Source: Fragilaria crotonensis (lineage: Eukaryota > Bacillariophyta > Fragilariophyceae > Fragilariales > Fragilariaceae). From it: DNA of 64,000 bases. The notes under the pieces were generated by a model. That model had not been told where the DNA came from and searched no databases. It saw only the letters and a list, made by a program, of their open reading frames with translations. A program made the position numbers and the translations under genes. The stretch covers positions 1 to 64,000 of the forward strand of contig JAKSYS010000137.1 in the NCBI GenBank assembly GCA_022925895.1, in the 5' to 3' direction. Of this stretch, positions 1 to 9,969 are shown piece after piece; positions within the stretch are counted from its first letter, which is position 1, and each line of letters begins with the position of its first letter.

Positions 1-115
1 AGGCAAACAATTGTATCTCGTTTGTTCATGAATCGCGGGATAGGCCGGGACAGGCCGGAACAGCTTAATCTCGTCAGCGATGCGCCACCGCTCCTCTGAC
101 TTTAACCCACCACCA
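1..115 (+). pseudogene. Relic copy of the uS9m gene 5' end
   Basis: The first ~115 bases align by eye with 2341-2475, the 5' leader and first codons of the mitochondrial uS9 gene. Shared blocks include CGTCAGCGATGCGCCACC, TTCATG..CGCGGGA and CCCACCACCAC, interrupted by small indels and substitutions. No long reading frame survives and similarity stops near 115, so this is a truncated, decayed duplicate whose left part may extend beyond the window. Confidence 0.75.
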
Positions 116-328
116 CGTGCAACAACGCGCTATGTAATAGTCTATGTCTCAAATAGCGAGTAGCGAGATTGTCGAACCAACATCATACAGTTTTAGTGCC
201 ATGCTTTTTGCTTATACTGTTGAAACGGATTGCATTGCAATAACAGGCATCTCCCAAGTCCAAGAAGCTACATGACTTCTATTCATCGGCGGGTACGTCA
301 CCAGCTCAACCTCCCCTCGCATCTTTTC

Positions 329-1409
329 CTAGATAATACAAGGAAAGCAGAACGAGATTTTGCAACACTTTGTGCGCTTCAATGGAGGGCGCTGCTGGTG
401 ACGGTTCTTGGCTGTTGCCTCCCAGAATGGTGCATCCCTCTTGGCAGCAATGCAGTTCTCGTAATCTGGGATAAAGTAGTTGGTTGCCAAATGGCGTACT
501 GGTCCTGGAATGGAACCCCAAAACTCTTCGAAAAAATCAAGCGAGCCCCATTGTTGCATCGCAACTAAAATGGACGGCAACAGGTTCCGCATGCTTTGGA
601 CTCCGCCACGCTTCAAAATTTCCTGCACGATTTCATCATTCTCCTTCTGAGTAAAGTGAGCACGAAGCAATGGAGTAATGTCGCGTTCTTCTTCGGCGAG
701 ATGCTCTGGACGATATGGACAGAAGGTGAGTCGGAAGTCTGGTATGTTGCGGCGTGACAAAAAGGGAGTGGGAACGCATGAAAACATGCCATTGCACCAC
801 ATTCTACGATGCCCACGTACCATCCATGAAATCCTTGAGCTCGCGCAATTGGACCTGCAATTGCGAAAGCTCGTTCGCACAGTTTTCTCCTTTCTTAGCG
901 ATGATTTCCTTGCACAAGTCAGCAGCCCTTGCCATCATCTCCATTAAGTCTTCGTGTCCATGAGAAAGCTTCTCGGCATCCCAATGAGACAAATCAACCC
1001 TGGTTTTAATCCAGGGAAAGTAGATTATCTCTTCATTGTCGTGATGATCATAAATCATATCAGTGAAAGGACCAACGAACCATTCACAAAAGTAAACAGC
1101 TCGCCACCCCTCGTGAAGTGCTTTATGCGTCTCCCTGGTATCCTCGTCATTCACGAACAGATACACCAATTGGTCAACGGATCGGCACATGGCCGTGAGC
1201 TCGCGCCGAATGGCCTCGTGAGGAATCAAGAGGGCGACATCGGCCCAATCCTGAGGAGGATTGTGCACTCCGTATACACTCGACGTGAGTTTTTCCGAAT
1301 TGCTCAATTCTTTCGTTGGTGCGGCCGAGGTTGAAGTGACTGCCACGGGCGTTTTGGTGGAGCCCTTGTTGCACCCGTGAGTCGTCTTTTGCGTGATTGC
1401 GGATGACAT
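329..1409 (-). CDS. Hemerythrin-like (HHE domain) protein, two exons
   Basis: Exon 1 is 1409-821 and exon 2 is 738-329, joined across an 82-nt intron (739-820) with a GTACGT donor and a CAG acceptor; the phase is kept, giving about 332 residues. The protein has the His/Glu spacing of a hemerythrin-type four-helix bundle that binds a di-iron centre: IPHEAIRREL, YDHHDNEEIIYFPW, LSHGHEDLMEMM, then PEHLAEEERDITPLLRAHF in exon 2. The first ~45 residues are Ser/Thr-rich and low in complexity. Family members bind oxygen or iron, or sense redox state; the exact role here is unknown. The basic, Cys-rich last 20 residues may be read past the true end if a further 3' intron exists. Confidence 0.85.
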
Positions 1410-2368
1410 TATGTTTGTTTGTTGTTGTTGCTGGTGTTGTTGTCAATGTGGATGCTGAGACATTGTGAGCCTTCGTTGGACGGATGGACTTTGTGGCATA
1501 CAACATGAGTTCGCGCATCCATGCACGTTCGGAGCACGCGATTTCCGAAGGATCGCGCCATATCTTGTGTCGTGATCTTGTTGTTTAGGCCGCCGTGTAT
1601 AATATCTATATGCTATCCCTCAAGGTCTGAGCGATCTCCTAATCTTGCTCAGGCATCGTTGGGATTTCTCCGTATTCTTGAAACACCGAGAGGACACGTG
1701 GCGTATAAAACAGCATTCAGTATTTTGTATTTTTACTGTTTTTGGTTGCTGATTCGCCTGGCTGTCCTCCGAATGTACAGTACAATAGCGGTTGCTCCGC
1801 AGCCACACATTGTCACCTGCTCACCTGCCCTGGCGGTGTTCTATGAATTGTGAGATTTTGTGAGTCTTCTGATTTCGAGATTCCGGGGTACGAGTACACA
1901 AGTACTGTGGACAAGTAGCAGGAGTACGGGGTTCGCCATGCTCTGCTGTCTACTGTACACTCTGGTTTTACCGTACTACCGGTAGTAGTACAATTGTATC
2001 ATATGATCATATGTGTACACCGTATGTAGCCATAGAAAAGACAAGTACGCTATACAACCATATCGACCAATAGTCAACCGTACTACCGTCGTTATGCGAT
2101 AGCACAATGCGTACAGTACTTGAACACCGATGCGCCGATGAGTTTCCCATCACTCATCTCACACTCAGCTTGCACAGAGAGTCAGACTACAGTTGGTAGG
2201 GTTCCGGGTGTATCCTTTCGTCTTTACATTGCATGTGTGAGTTGTGAGTGTGTTGCTGCGTTTTTGGTACTCTGTCTCTGACATTCGATAACGGTACAGT
2301 CAACAGCGACCAACAATAAACGAGTTAAGAACAAACTGAACGGCAAACAATAGGGTAACTGTGACGGG
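1410..2368. other. Intergenic between hemerythrin-like and uS9m genes
   Basis: The genes diverge from this stretch. No convincing coding frame is visible. From about 1890 to 2110 it is rich in TAC/GTAC words and short palindromes, such as TACTACCGGTAGTA near 1973 and ATATGATCATAT near 2000. Promoters for both neighbours probably lie here, but no specific element can be assigned. Confidence 0.6.
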
Positions 2369-3157
2369 ATGTCACTACTATCTCGCATGTTCATGGCACG
2401 CGGGACAGGTCGGAGCAGCGTTATGTCGTCAGCGATGCGCCACCTCTCTTCTGACTTGAACCCACCACCACAACGACCACCGCGTACTCCCTTTGCAGAG
2501 CTACCGCGTCGTCGTTTCACTATGCCCTTTGCCGAGAATCCTCGTCTCCGTGTACACGCCGTCTCCATCTTTTCGGGTGATTACTCCGATGACGACGATG
2601 ATGATGACGACGATGACGATGATGGCTATGACGATGATGACGACGATGAAATCGATCCTGAAAAGAAAGCATACGCCCGTTTGGTTCAAAAGGAGGAAGC
2701 CGAAAAACAAGCCAAATTGGCCAAATGGAACGCCAAACCCGATCTTCATCCCACAGTCATTGACGAATTGGGCCGCAGTTACGGCCGCGGTGGCCGCAAG
2801 ACCGCATCGGCCCGCGTGTACATTCAGGCCGGTCACGGAGAGGTCATGGTGAATCGCATGCCACTCATTCGGTACTTTATTCGCGAATCGCACCGCAACT
2901 CCGTCTTGGAACCCTTGGTCGCGACCCAAACCTGCGGTGCCTTTGATTTGCAAATTACCGTGGCCGGTGGTGGTAAGAGTGGACAGGCGGGCGCAGCGCG
3001 CCATGGAGTGGCGAGAGCGCTAAATGCCTACAATTCAGAATTGTACAGGCCGCCGCTCAAGAGATTGGGATACTTGACACGAGATCCGCGTCAAGTGGAG
3101 AGGAAGAAGATTGGTTTGAAGAAGGCACGCAAGGCGCCACAATGGGTCAAGCGATAG
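2369..3157 (+). CDS. Mitochondrial ribosomal protein uS9 (S9 family)
   Basis: Encodes a 262-residue small-subunit ribosomal protein. Residues ~132-262 are a full S9 domain: GRGGRKTASARV, the long GAFDLQITVAGGGKSGQAGA loop region, ARHGVARAL, LKRLGYLTRDPRQVERKK, and the basic C-terminal tail ending WVKR that in this family reaches the decoding centre. The first ~60 residues are Arg/Ser/Pro-rich without acidic residues, as expected for a mitochondrial presequence; plastid targeting is less likely because no signal peptide or ASAFAP motif is seen. An acidic run of mostly Asp (residues ~74-94), encoded by a GAY microsatellite, separates targeting and ribosomal parts and is unusual for the family. 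The start at 2369 is the first ATG of the open frame. Confidence 0.9.
   Translation: MSLLSRMFMARGTGRSSVMSSAMRHLSSDLNPPPQRPPRTPFAELPRRRFTMPFAENPRLRVHAVSIFSGDYSDDDDDDDDDDDDGYDDDDDDEIDPEKKAYARLVQKEEAEKQAKLAKWNAKPDLHPTVIDELGRSYGRGGRKTASARVYIQAGHGEVMVNRMPLIRYFIRESHRNSVLEPLVATQTCGAFDLQITVAGGGKSGQAGAARHGVARALNAYNSELYRPPLKRLGYLTRDPRQVERKKIGLKKARKAPQWVKR
2588..2650 (+). repeat. GAY trinucleotide repeat coding poly-Asp in uS9m
   Basis: Near-perfect run of GAT/GAC codons interrupted by GGC TAT, translating to two Asp blocks. Mixed synonymous codons suggest selection or age rather than a fresh expansion. Confidence 0.85.
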
Positions 3158-3254
3158 AGTGTTTTGGTCTGGTTGGTCATGTTATATTGTGGAGAACTAT
3201 GGATTATACACAATACTACCGCTAACTAGAAACAAAGAAAAGCTATCGTTATTA

Positions 3255-3372
3255 GATCACTGTCGTAGCTGTTGTCATGGTTGTCCTCTCCAATAACCTC
3301 TGTTCACCGCATCGAAAAAAACTACCATTTCACAGACAGATATATCAGACTCAATTTCCATTGTCACGTTCA
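3255..3372 (-). pseudogene. Relic copy of the COQ3 gene 3' end
   Basis: This stretch matches the 3' end of COQ3 (4360-4543) in the same orientation: GATCAC.GTCGTA..., GTCATGG.TGTCCT, TCACCGCATCG and CAATTTCCA..G.CA.GTTC are shared in order. The relic lacks the low-complexity tract that codes for the COQ3 C-terminal tail (about 4420-4480), so it may predate that expansion or have lost it. Similarity ends near 3372. Confidence 0.75.
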
Positions 3373-4379
3373 AACAACTTCTAAACTGTATTGTTCAGAA
3401 ATCTTGAAGTTAAGCATCACCGAGCAAATCTCCTTGACTAACTTGTTAGGCAAACACATTGAGAAAGATACAACGAAGGGTGATTTTGACCTCAAGACAA
3501 GTAAGGATTTCTTTAGAACATTCAAGGCACAACTGGGATTATCCACAACAATGGAAACTGGCCACCACCCAGCAAAGTTGCTCACGGGATTGATCCAGAT
3601 GGACCACCGATACAAGAATCTTTGGAGCTATTGATCGGCTGTTGGCACGCTGTTTTTTAATGTCCATAAACAGCCGTCCACTCCATCGTTAGCCGAGTCG
3701 CTCAAATCTTTCACCACCCCAAGAAGTATCGAGTGCCTCGCAATAGAGGCAATTGTCAGCTACCTAAGACATGCAACAAGAGGCGGAAAACAGAAGATTT
3801 GAGCCTCACCAGCTGCATCAACGTCATGCCTCCTGGAATTGTAGGATTTGGAAAGACAGCAAGCACTCACTGCTAGCTTAGAGCATGCTCGGTGTTGCCG
3901 GAATTGGATCCCTAGTGTCGGCCGGATGCTCTGCACAGCTGGTGATTGTGCTCGCGCACACTGCCACTTGTAAATCTACACCGAGGCATATCGACGTCCA
4001 AGGTGGGCAGTTTGACGTGTTGTTTTCCTACACTTTGCCGCATCGCTTTTCGCCATGGCGTTCCGATGATGCGCGCGACCGTGCTCCATAGTACCAAGTA
4101 CTGCGCAGCGTCCGTTCTAGCTTCCTACCTTCCCCGATGGACGGCACCCACACACACGCGCACTTGTTCCCCCATGCGCTCACGCAAAGCTGCGCTTCAC
4201 CAGCACCAGCTCTCTCGCAATACAGTTGTGCAGTGTCAAGTTTAGCAACCTAAAAGCATCACTAGTAGGAGGCCTCTACCGAATTTCGTTCAAGTGTCTC
4301 TTGGGTGACTCTGATGATTATCCTGTCGTAGATTTGTGAGGCAAACAACGAGAAACCAGGATCACCGTCGTATCCGTCG
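3373..4379. other. Intergenic, no supported gene
   Basis: Lies between the COQ3 relic and COQ3. Open frames at 3272-3634 and 3885-4245 show no recognisable domain or start context and are not called. Nothing else was recognised. Confidence 0.5.
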
Positions 4380-5387
4380 TCATGGCTGTCCTGTGCCCGA
4401 ACCTGTAGTCACCGCATCGCCAGCAGCGGCAGCAGTATCATCATTACTACTACTAGTAGTAGTCGGAGGTGCATGTTGATAACATCCAATCCAATTGACA
4501 GAAAGATCGGTTGGACTCAATTTCCACTGCCATGTTCCCAACGGTGGTGGTGGTCCGGCCAATACCATTCCCATGGGTGGTCCAGCAGGACAGAGTCCGA
4601 CCTGTCGCATCTTGTCCGACACTAGTTCCGGCGATCGAAATAGATTCCAATCGTGTGTTTTCGGTGGCACATAGTGCATGACGTATTCGGCACCAAGTAT
4701 GGCGAGCAGATAGGACTGGGCGGTACGATTGAGAGTCGACACAAAGAGTCGACCCGATGTGGGATCCAGAAGCTGCGAGGCTGCGAGGAGCATGGAATCG
4801 ATGTTATCCACGTGTTCGAGGACTTCAAGGATGCAAATGATGGAGAATTTGGGTTCAGAATGGTTGTTGTAATGCTGTGCCAATTGTTCGAGCGATGTGC
4901 CTCCTCGATAATCAATGACAAGACCGGCATGTTCCGAATGCGCTTTGGCGCAGTTGACGAGAGATTCCGAGGGATCAATGGCCACCACGTGGCATCCCAA
5001 GCGAGAGAGCGATTCGGAGAGGAGGCCACCACCGCATCCAACATCCAGTGCTCTCATTCCTTCTAGAGGTGCTGATCGAGCAATTTGTTGTTGTGAGTCT
5101 GTTTGAGCGGCATGGGTTTGAATGTAGTCAAGGCGTGTGGGATTCATTCCAATCAAGGGGTTCAGTGATGGATCCCACCATGATTGGCTCATACCGGAGA
5201 ATTTGGCCACTTCATCGGGAGAAACCGACGAAGATGATGAGAAGCGTGATCGTTGATTTGCGATGCATCTAGGTAGGTCGTTGGTGTTGTCTCTCGGTCG
5301 CGTTCGGATTCTTGCTGAAACTATTGCCAAGGATTGTGATTGTGATACACGCCTGCATGCACAAGAGTGAGGTAGTCGTCGCCACAT
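4380..5387 (-). CDS. COQ3: Ubiquinone biosynthesis O-methyltransferase COQ3
   Basis: A 335-residue class I SAM-dependent methyltransferase that in this family performs both O-methylations of the benzoquinone ring of ubiquinone, in mitochondria. Evidence: the WWDP motif (residues ~70-73), PLIGMNPTRLDYI, SAM motif I LDVGCGGGLLSESL (113-126), the acidic VVAIDPSE strand, ILEVLEHVDN, FVSTLNRT and the LGAEYVMHYVPPKTHDWNLF block typical of UbiG/COQ3. The N-terminus is rich in Arg and Ser and lacks acidic residues, as expected for a mitochondrial presequence. The last ~30 residues are low-complexity Ser/Thr/Ala/Gly. A ~300-bp gap with the divergent ZNHIT2-like gene probably contains both promoters. 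A partial 3' copy lies about 1 kb downstream. Confidence 0.95.
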   Translation of the reverse strand: MWRRLPHSCACRRVSQSQSLAIVSARIRTRPRDNTNDLPRCIANQRSRFSSSSSVSPDEVAKFSGMSQSWWDPSLNPLIGMNPTRLDYIQTHAAQTDSQQQIARSAPLEGMRALDVGCGGGLLSESLSRLGCHVVAIDPSESLVNCAKAHSEHAGLVIDYRGGTSLEQLAQHYNNHSEPKFSIICILEVLEHVDNIDSMLLAASQLLDPTSGRLFVSTLNRTAQSYLLAILGAEYVMHYVPPKTHDWNLFRSPELVSDKMRQVGLCPAGPPMGMVLAGPPPPLGTWQWKLSPTDLSVNWIGCYQHAPPTTTSSSNDDTAAAAGDAVTTGSGTGQP

Positions 5388-5689
5388 GTTGATATGTTTG
5401 TCGTCGTGAGGGATTGATTGCCGAGTGTGGAGCGACGCGAGTGTGTGTAACGTGTGATTGATGTGTATGAGTATTAATGTGTGAGTTGTTCTTGTTGTGA
5501 ATGCTGCTACAGCGTTCGACTACTGGATTACCAGGTTAAAGCAATTTGAACCCCTGTACCGTATAGTAATTGCAAGCACGATCTGAACCGCGGAGAAGTC
5601 CGTCGTAGGGCGCGAAACACCCACCTCCATGGAAATAATTTCTCATTTCTGCCACCGAAACGACGCATCGATAAAATGCCCTGTCCGGA
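5388..5689. promoter_or_regulatory. Shared upstream region of COQ3 and the ZNHIT2-like gene
   Basis: About 300 bp between two divergent housekeeping genes with no coding frame. Position alone suggests a bidirectional promoter; no defined box was recognised. Confidence 0.4.
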
Positions 5690-7035
5690 ATGATCCCCTT
5701 CGCCGTCATGACAAAGCCCTGTTCACGTTCACCGCTTGAGTCTCACTTGGAATCGCTAATTCCCATTGTTCATCCGAGATGGAAACGGACTGTCGTTACA
5801 GTAACTGATTCGGTACAAGGAAACGCAAAAGGAACAACAAGGAGAGGACGAGATGGTGATGTTATTCCACCAATCTCATGTCAAATTTGTTTCAGCAACG
5901 ATGACAACAGTAATAAAAAGGAAAAGGAATGCATCTTTGCCAACTATAAATGTCCCAAATGTTCCATTCCGTATTGTTCCGTGGCATGTTATCAGCGTCA
6001 TGGCGCATCATGTACGGAATCCTTTTATCGATCGCGTGTCACACAAGAAATGGATTTGCGTCAAAAGGAGGATCATGATGCGGATGAAAAATCTACTTCC
6101 AGTAATAATCAGATTCACCGCATTCTAAACCGTGTCCATAAACAGCAGCAACAGCAAGAGCAACAACAACTTTACAATGAACCATTCCAAGACAATGACA
6201 CTGATGCCGACGACAATATGATTTCAACCGCAGAACTAGAACGACTACAGGATGCCCTCGAACGAGGTGAAGGTCACGACATTCAACTTTCACCAGAACT
6301 GCAAGCCGCATTTGAACGGGATATCCAAGCTGGAAACCTCAATCATATTGTCAAACCATGGCATCCATGGTGGAGACCATTGTTCCATGTGGATGGTGAT
6401 GCGAATGACAACAACCTTGCTGATGATTGTGATGATAATGATGACATAGGGATCGACGCGATGGACTTGGACGAACAAATACTTCAAATTCCTCCCTTGT
6501 CACAATTCATACATTCCCCACCTCCAGATCTATCTTTCAATCTGGTTTCCATCCTTACGCCATTTCTCAAACTCTCATTCTGTTTGGCGGACCAATTCCT
6601 GCACGATGCGTCGAAGCGGCAGAAACCATGATTGTCTTGAGTCCAGTACTTTCGCATGACAAACGGTATCATTCTCTGCCACAAGTTTTAATGGCGTTGC
6701 AAGAACAATCCAAACATGACAACCACCACCATCACAGCAAGAGCTGTAACTGCACGGATGACATTGCACAGTTACTGTCGAATCCTCGTCATGTAGCACA
6801 CGCACTGTTGGATGGTATCCATATCCTCCGTCATGTCACAAAAACAAACACATTGACAAAGGAGGAACGTGTGCATTTCAAGAAAATCCGCAAAAAGTTG
6901 GAATTTTATCTTTCTTGGTCGCGAGGAGGAGGAGGTCAGGACGTGAGGGACTTGGCCACCGAAATTCGAACATGGCAACAGGATTGGGCCTTGTTGCCTC
7001 ATGAATTGGACTTGCAGACTCTGCAATCGTCATGA
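5690..7035 (+). CDS. HIT-type zinc finger protein, ZNHIT2-like (frame disturbed)
   Basis: Residues ~64-105 form a zf-HIT module (CQICF...YKCPKCSIPYCSVACYQRHGASC) followed by TESFYRSRVTQEM. That tail and the downstream KPWHPWWRP motif point to ZNHIT2, which in animals links the R2TP chaperone complex to U5 snRNP assembly. Gln-rich and Asp-rich low-complexity segments follow the finger. The first frame ends at 6631, but conserved-looking sequence (ILFGG, VEAAETMIVLSPVL, HSLPQVLMAL) continues in the +1 frame to 7035. The switch lies near 6550-6560, where one extra T would restore an L-Y-A context. An intron from 6544 to 6621 is possible but would delete this conserved part and use an atypical donor. 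A sequence error, a true lesion or frameshifting remain open. Confidence 0.8.
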
Positions 7036-7176
7036 TATTGGCGAATTGATAAGCTTTGAATTCAGAATTGGGAGTAAAATCTAGTAGAATTTACGAAAGA
7101 AACCAAGGTCCAAGTGTAGACGAATAGAAGTACAATACGTAGTACGTGCGCGTCAAGATCCAACATGACCACATAA

Positions 7177-8401
7177 TTACGCCTCTGGAAGCAACTGATA
7201 TCCAGGTGTCGATTTGGTAATTTCCAACTCTTCCTCATTCATATCGGCCTGAATATCTGCAAAGAGTGGTGTCGACAAGTATCGTTCTCCGGTATCAGGA
7301 AGCATAGCCAACAAGACAGAACCCTCCGGCGCCCTCTTGGCCATGTCCACCGCCGCCCACAACGTGGCACCACCCGAAATTCCAGTCAAGATCCCCTCAC
7401 TGCGGGCCAAGAGCTGTGCCATTTCGACCGATGCCATACCTGGAATGGAAATGTACTCATCGTGAAGTCCCAGTGCAAGACCCTGTTCCAAAACTTGTGG
7501 AATAAAGTCGGGTGTCCAACCCTGAATGGGATGGGCCGCAAAGGCAGGGTGCGATCCGACGGGAGATCCGTCTGGATTGCGGTCGGTCGCCACGCCCGAT
7601 GCCAACAGTGGAGCTTGTTCGGGTTCGCAGAGAACAATCTTCACGTCAGGACGATGTGCCTTGATGTACTTACCAGCACCGTGGTAGGTTCCTCCGGTTC
7701 CATAACCAGTGACCCAGTAATCGAGGCGCTGATCCTTAAAATCGTTGACAATCTCCGGACCAGTTGTCATTTCATGCATTTTCCAATTCGCCTCAGTTTC
7801 AAATTGATGACAGAGGAACCATCCATGCTTCTCACACAATTCCTCCGCCTTGCGGACCATCCCACTTCCCTTGCCGGCCTTGGGAGTGACAATCACTTTA
7901 GCACCAAGCATGCGCATGAGCTTGCGTCGTTCAATGGAGAATGGTTCGGCCATGGTAATGACACACTTGTATCCGCGCTGGGCACACATCATGGCGACGG
8001 CAATGCCCGTGTTACCCGATGTGGCCTCCACGACGGTATCGCCAGGACGGAGCTTGCCGTCCCGTTCGGCTTGTTCAATGACGGCCAACGCGAGACGATC
8101 CTTGACGGAAGAGAGTGGGTTGAAGAACTCATTTGACGTAAATCGTGCGGCCGGGAGGGGAGATCTTGTCCGATAACTTGACGACAGGAGTGTTGCCGAT
8201 CGTTTCGGTAATGTCGTTCAAGAGATGGCCGTAGCCTTCGCCGCGAGTCTTGACCATGTTCAAAGCCGTTAATGTGTGTGTGCGGGTCGGAAGAGGAGCA
8301 AAGGCACTGCAGGTACAGGTGCTGGAAGCAAGTAGTAGAATGCAATGAGAAGACCACAAGAGAAGCCCAACGAATGGGATGTTGCAGATAGTTTGATACA
8401 T
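7177..8401 (-). CDS. Plastid-targeted cysteine synthase (O-acetylserine thiol-lyase)
   Basis: PLP enzyme that makes L-cysteine from O-acetylserine and sulfide. The family signatures are NPLSSVKDR (PLP Lys), TSGNTG (substrate loop), TGYGTGGTYHG (PLP phosphate) and GISGGA. The start at 8401 gives a hydrophobic signal peptide followed by CSAFAPLP, the diatom ASAFAP-type cleavage motif before a basic Ser/Thr-rich transit peptide, so import into the complex plastid is expected. The mature part starts near LNDITETIGNTPVVKL. The frame changes once at 8129-8134, beside a three-A run on the coding strand, between GRTIYVK and EFFNPLSS; the stretch is too short for an intron. Two missing A residues would explain it. 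Confidence 0.9.
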
Positions 8402-9184
8402 CGCTCTACGGAGGATTATGTATCTTATTTCATATGTCAAATGTGTGCGGTACTGTATGGATATGAATATGTGGCTGGGCGTGTAGATGTGTGGCATGGC
8501 GTGCGGCAGATCTCCGTGTTTTTGGTTGCCGACTGGAAGCCACATGAAGATTCTTTGATGACGGAAAAGATACGGCGGTTCTCAAGGATCGCGAAGAGCC
8601 TTGTGACTTGTGACGTGTGACGTGTGGCGCCTGGCGCCGCTGACACGCATCCAGCATGTCTGGATCAACAGACGCGGAAACAAACCACCTTTACACAGAC
8701 ACGAACAACAAGTTAGAAGTTGGTTTCATTCGGACAACTCTACCTCTCTTGCATTGGCACGCCGAAAACCTCGATCCTTGTCAAGACTCCACGCGCCAGG
8801 CCTGTTAGGTCGTGGGTCGAGTTGGCCCACCTGTCCATGCACATTGCAGAGAACAATTTGAATGGTGTCAAGGGTCGGTCAAGGGTCAACACGCGCACCA
8901 CGACAACCACAACCTCATCCTCATTCCGCAGCACTTGACCTGGCACCAGGTACACTACTAGTACTTCATCCACATATAGAATAGAGTCATACTCAGTAGG
9001 TCTTACTGGCATAGTCGATAGTCCGATTCGACTGTTATAACTCCATGCTGTTAGCCAGGTTTGTTACTAGTAGGAAATAAACATGCTAACTCTCTTCGCT
9101 GATTTACAATGCAGACGACCATTGTCAGTCGACTCTACATGAGCCTCGCAGTGACAATGCCAAGTCTTTTAAATTCTTGTTTCT
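8402..9184. other. Intergenic, no supported gene
   Basis: Upstream of the cysteine synthase gene. It contains short repeats (GTGACTTGTGACGTGTGACGTGTGG near 8600) and a GGCACCAGGTAC word near 8942, but no convincing coding frame. Confidence 0.5.
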
Positions 9185-9969
9185 TCAAAATTCGGCCATG
9201 GAAGGGCTACTGCCCGCGTCAGTCAAGGATTCCACCAGAAATCGCTTCATAGGTAGCGACAGCATGGGTTTAGATCGACTGGCGGTGCTTCCAACTTCCC
9301 GAATGTCACTACATCTGGGCGTCTCAACCAAACCTGTCGGCTCATCCTGCGCCAGTTCCATTGCCGCCGTTGATAGTTTGTCGTTCCGAAGGCAAATACC
9401 ATTTTTCCAAAACGACAATGCTCCCTTTCTCTTTGGACTGTTGTTATCACCATCATCCGAATGGACCGTGCTGGGAGGCGTCAGTGGAGGCGACGTTGAG
9501 TCCTGCACCTTTTCGATCCCTCGTCTTCTTGGCGGCGTTGTTGTTATTGTTGTAGCAGTCACGGATCTGCTCGATCGACTAATTCCAAACAATGCGTGAC
9601 ACGATGAAGATTTTCTTTTCTCGCCTTGTAGTTGTAGCCTCCGCCTCGAAGTTGACGTTGTCCCAGCCTTGACTGTTGTTGCATTGGATACAACCGTGCA
9701 ATCATCACACACATCGCCACGACCACCACCTCATTCTCGGCAGGTGTCGCCAACGTCCGACCACTAAAATTGAAGCTGCTCATTGTGCGACAGCTTCTAG
9801 TCAACTGCGATCGACGCCAAGATTCTGATGTTGACGTCCTAGTTCTTGTTGTTTGCAACCGTGCAGGTGCAGATTGATCGTCGTCAGCGCAAGGAGCAGT
9901 GTACCTCAATTTTGTCACGGGACGGAAGAAATATAGTCCTTTCATCATTCGATTATGGTGGGAAGCCAT
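9185..9969 (-). CDS. Hypothetical Ser/Thr/Arg-rich protein, structure uncertain
   Basis: Two long frames overlap on this strand: 9969-9559 (starting MASHHNRMMKGLYFF) and 9712-9185 (ending GSSPSMAEF). Together they could form one gene joined by a small intron (a GTGGTG donor near 9735 is possible) or separated by an indel. The product would be rich in Ser, Thr, Arg and Pro with no recognised domain and is probably disordered. Support is only length and composition; it could be spurious. Confidence 0.35.

Noticed and set aside
2501-3004. Antisense ORF across uS9m with poly-Ile/Val stretches
   Set aside because: It is the complement of the Asp-coding repeat and the S9 domain; the hydrophobic look is an artefact of reading GAY codons backwards.
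3272-3634. Protein gene of 120 codons
   Set aside because: Its first third lies on the reverse strand of the COQ3 relic, and the rest has no recognised domain.
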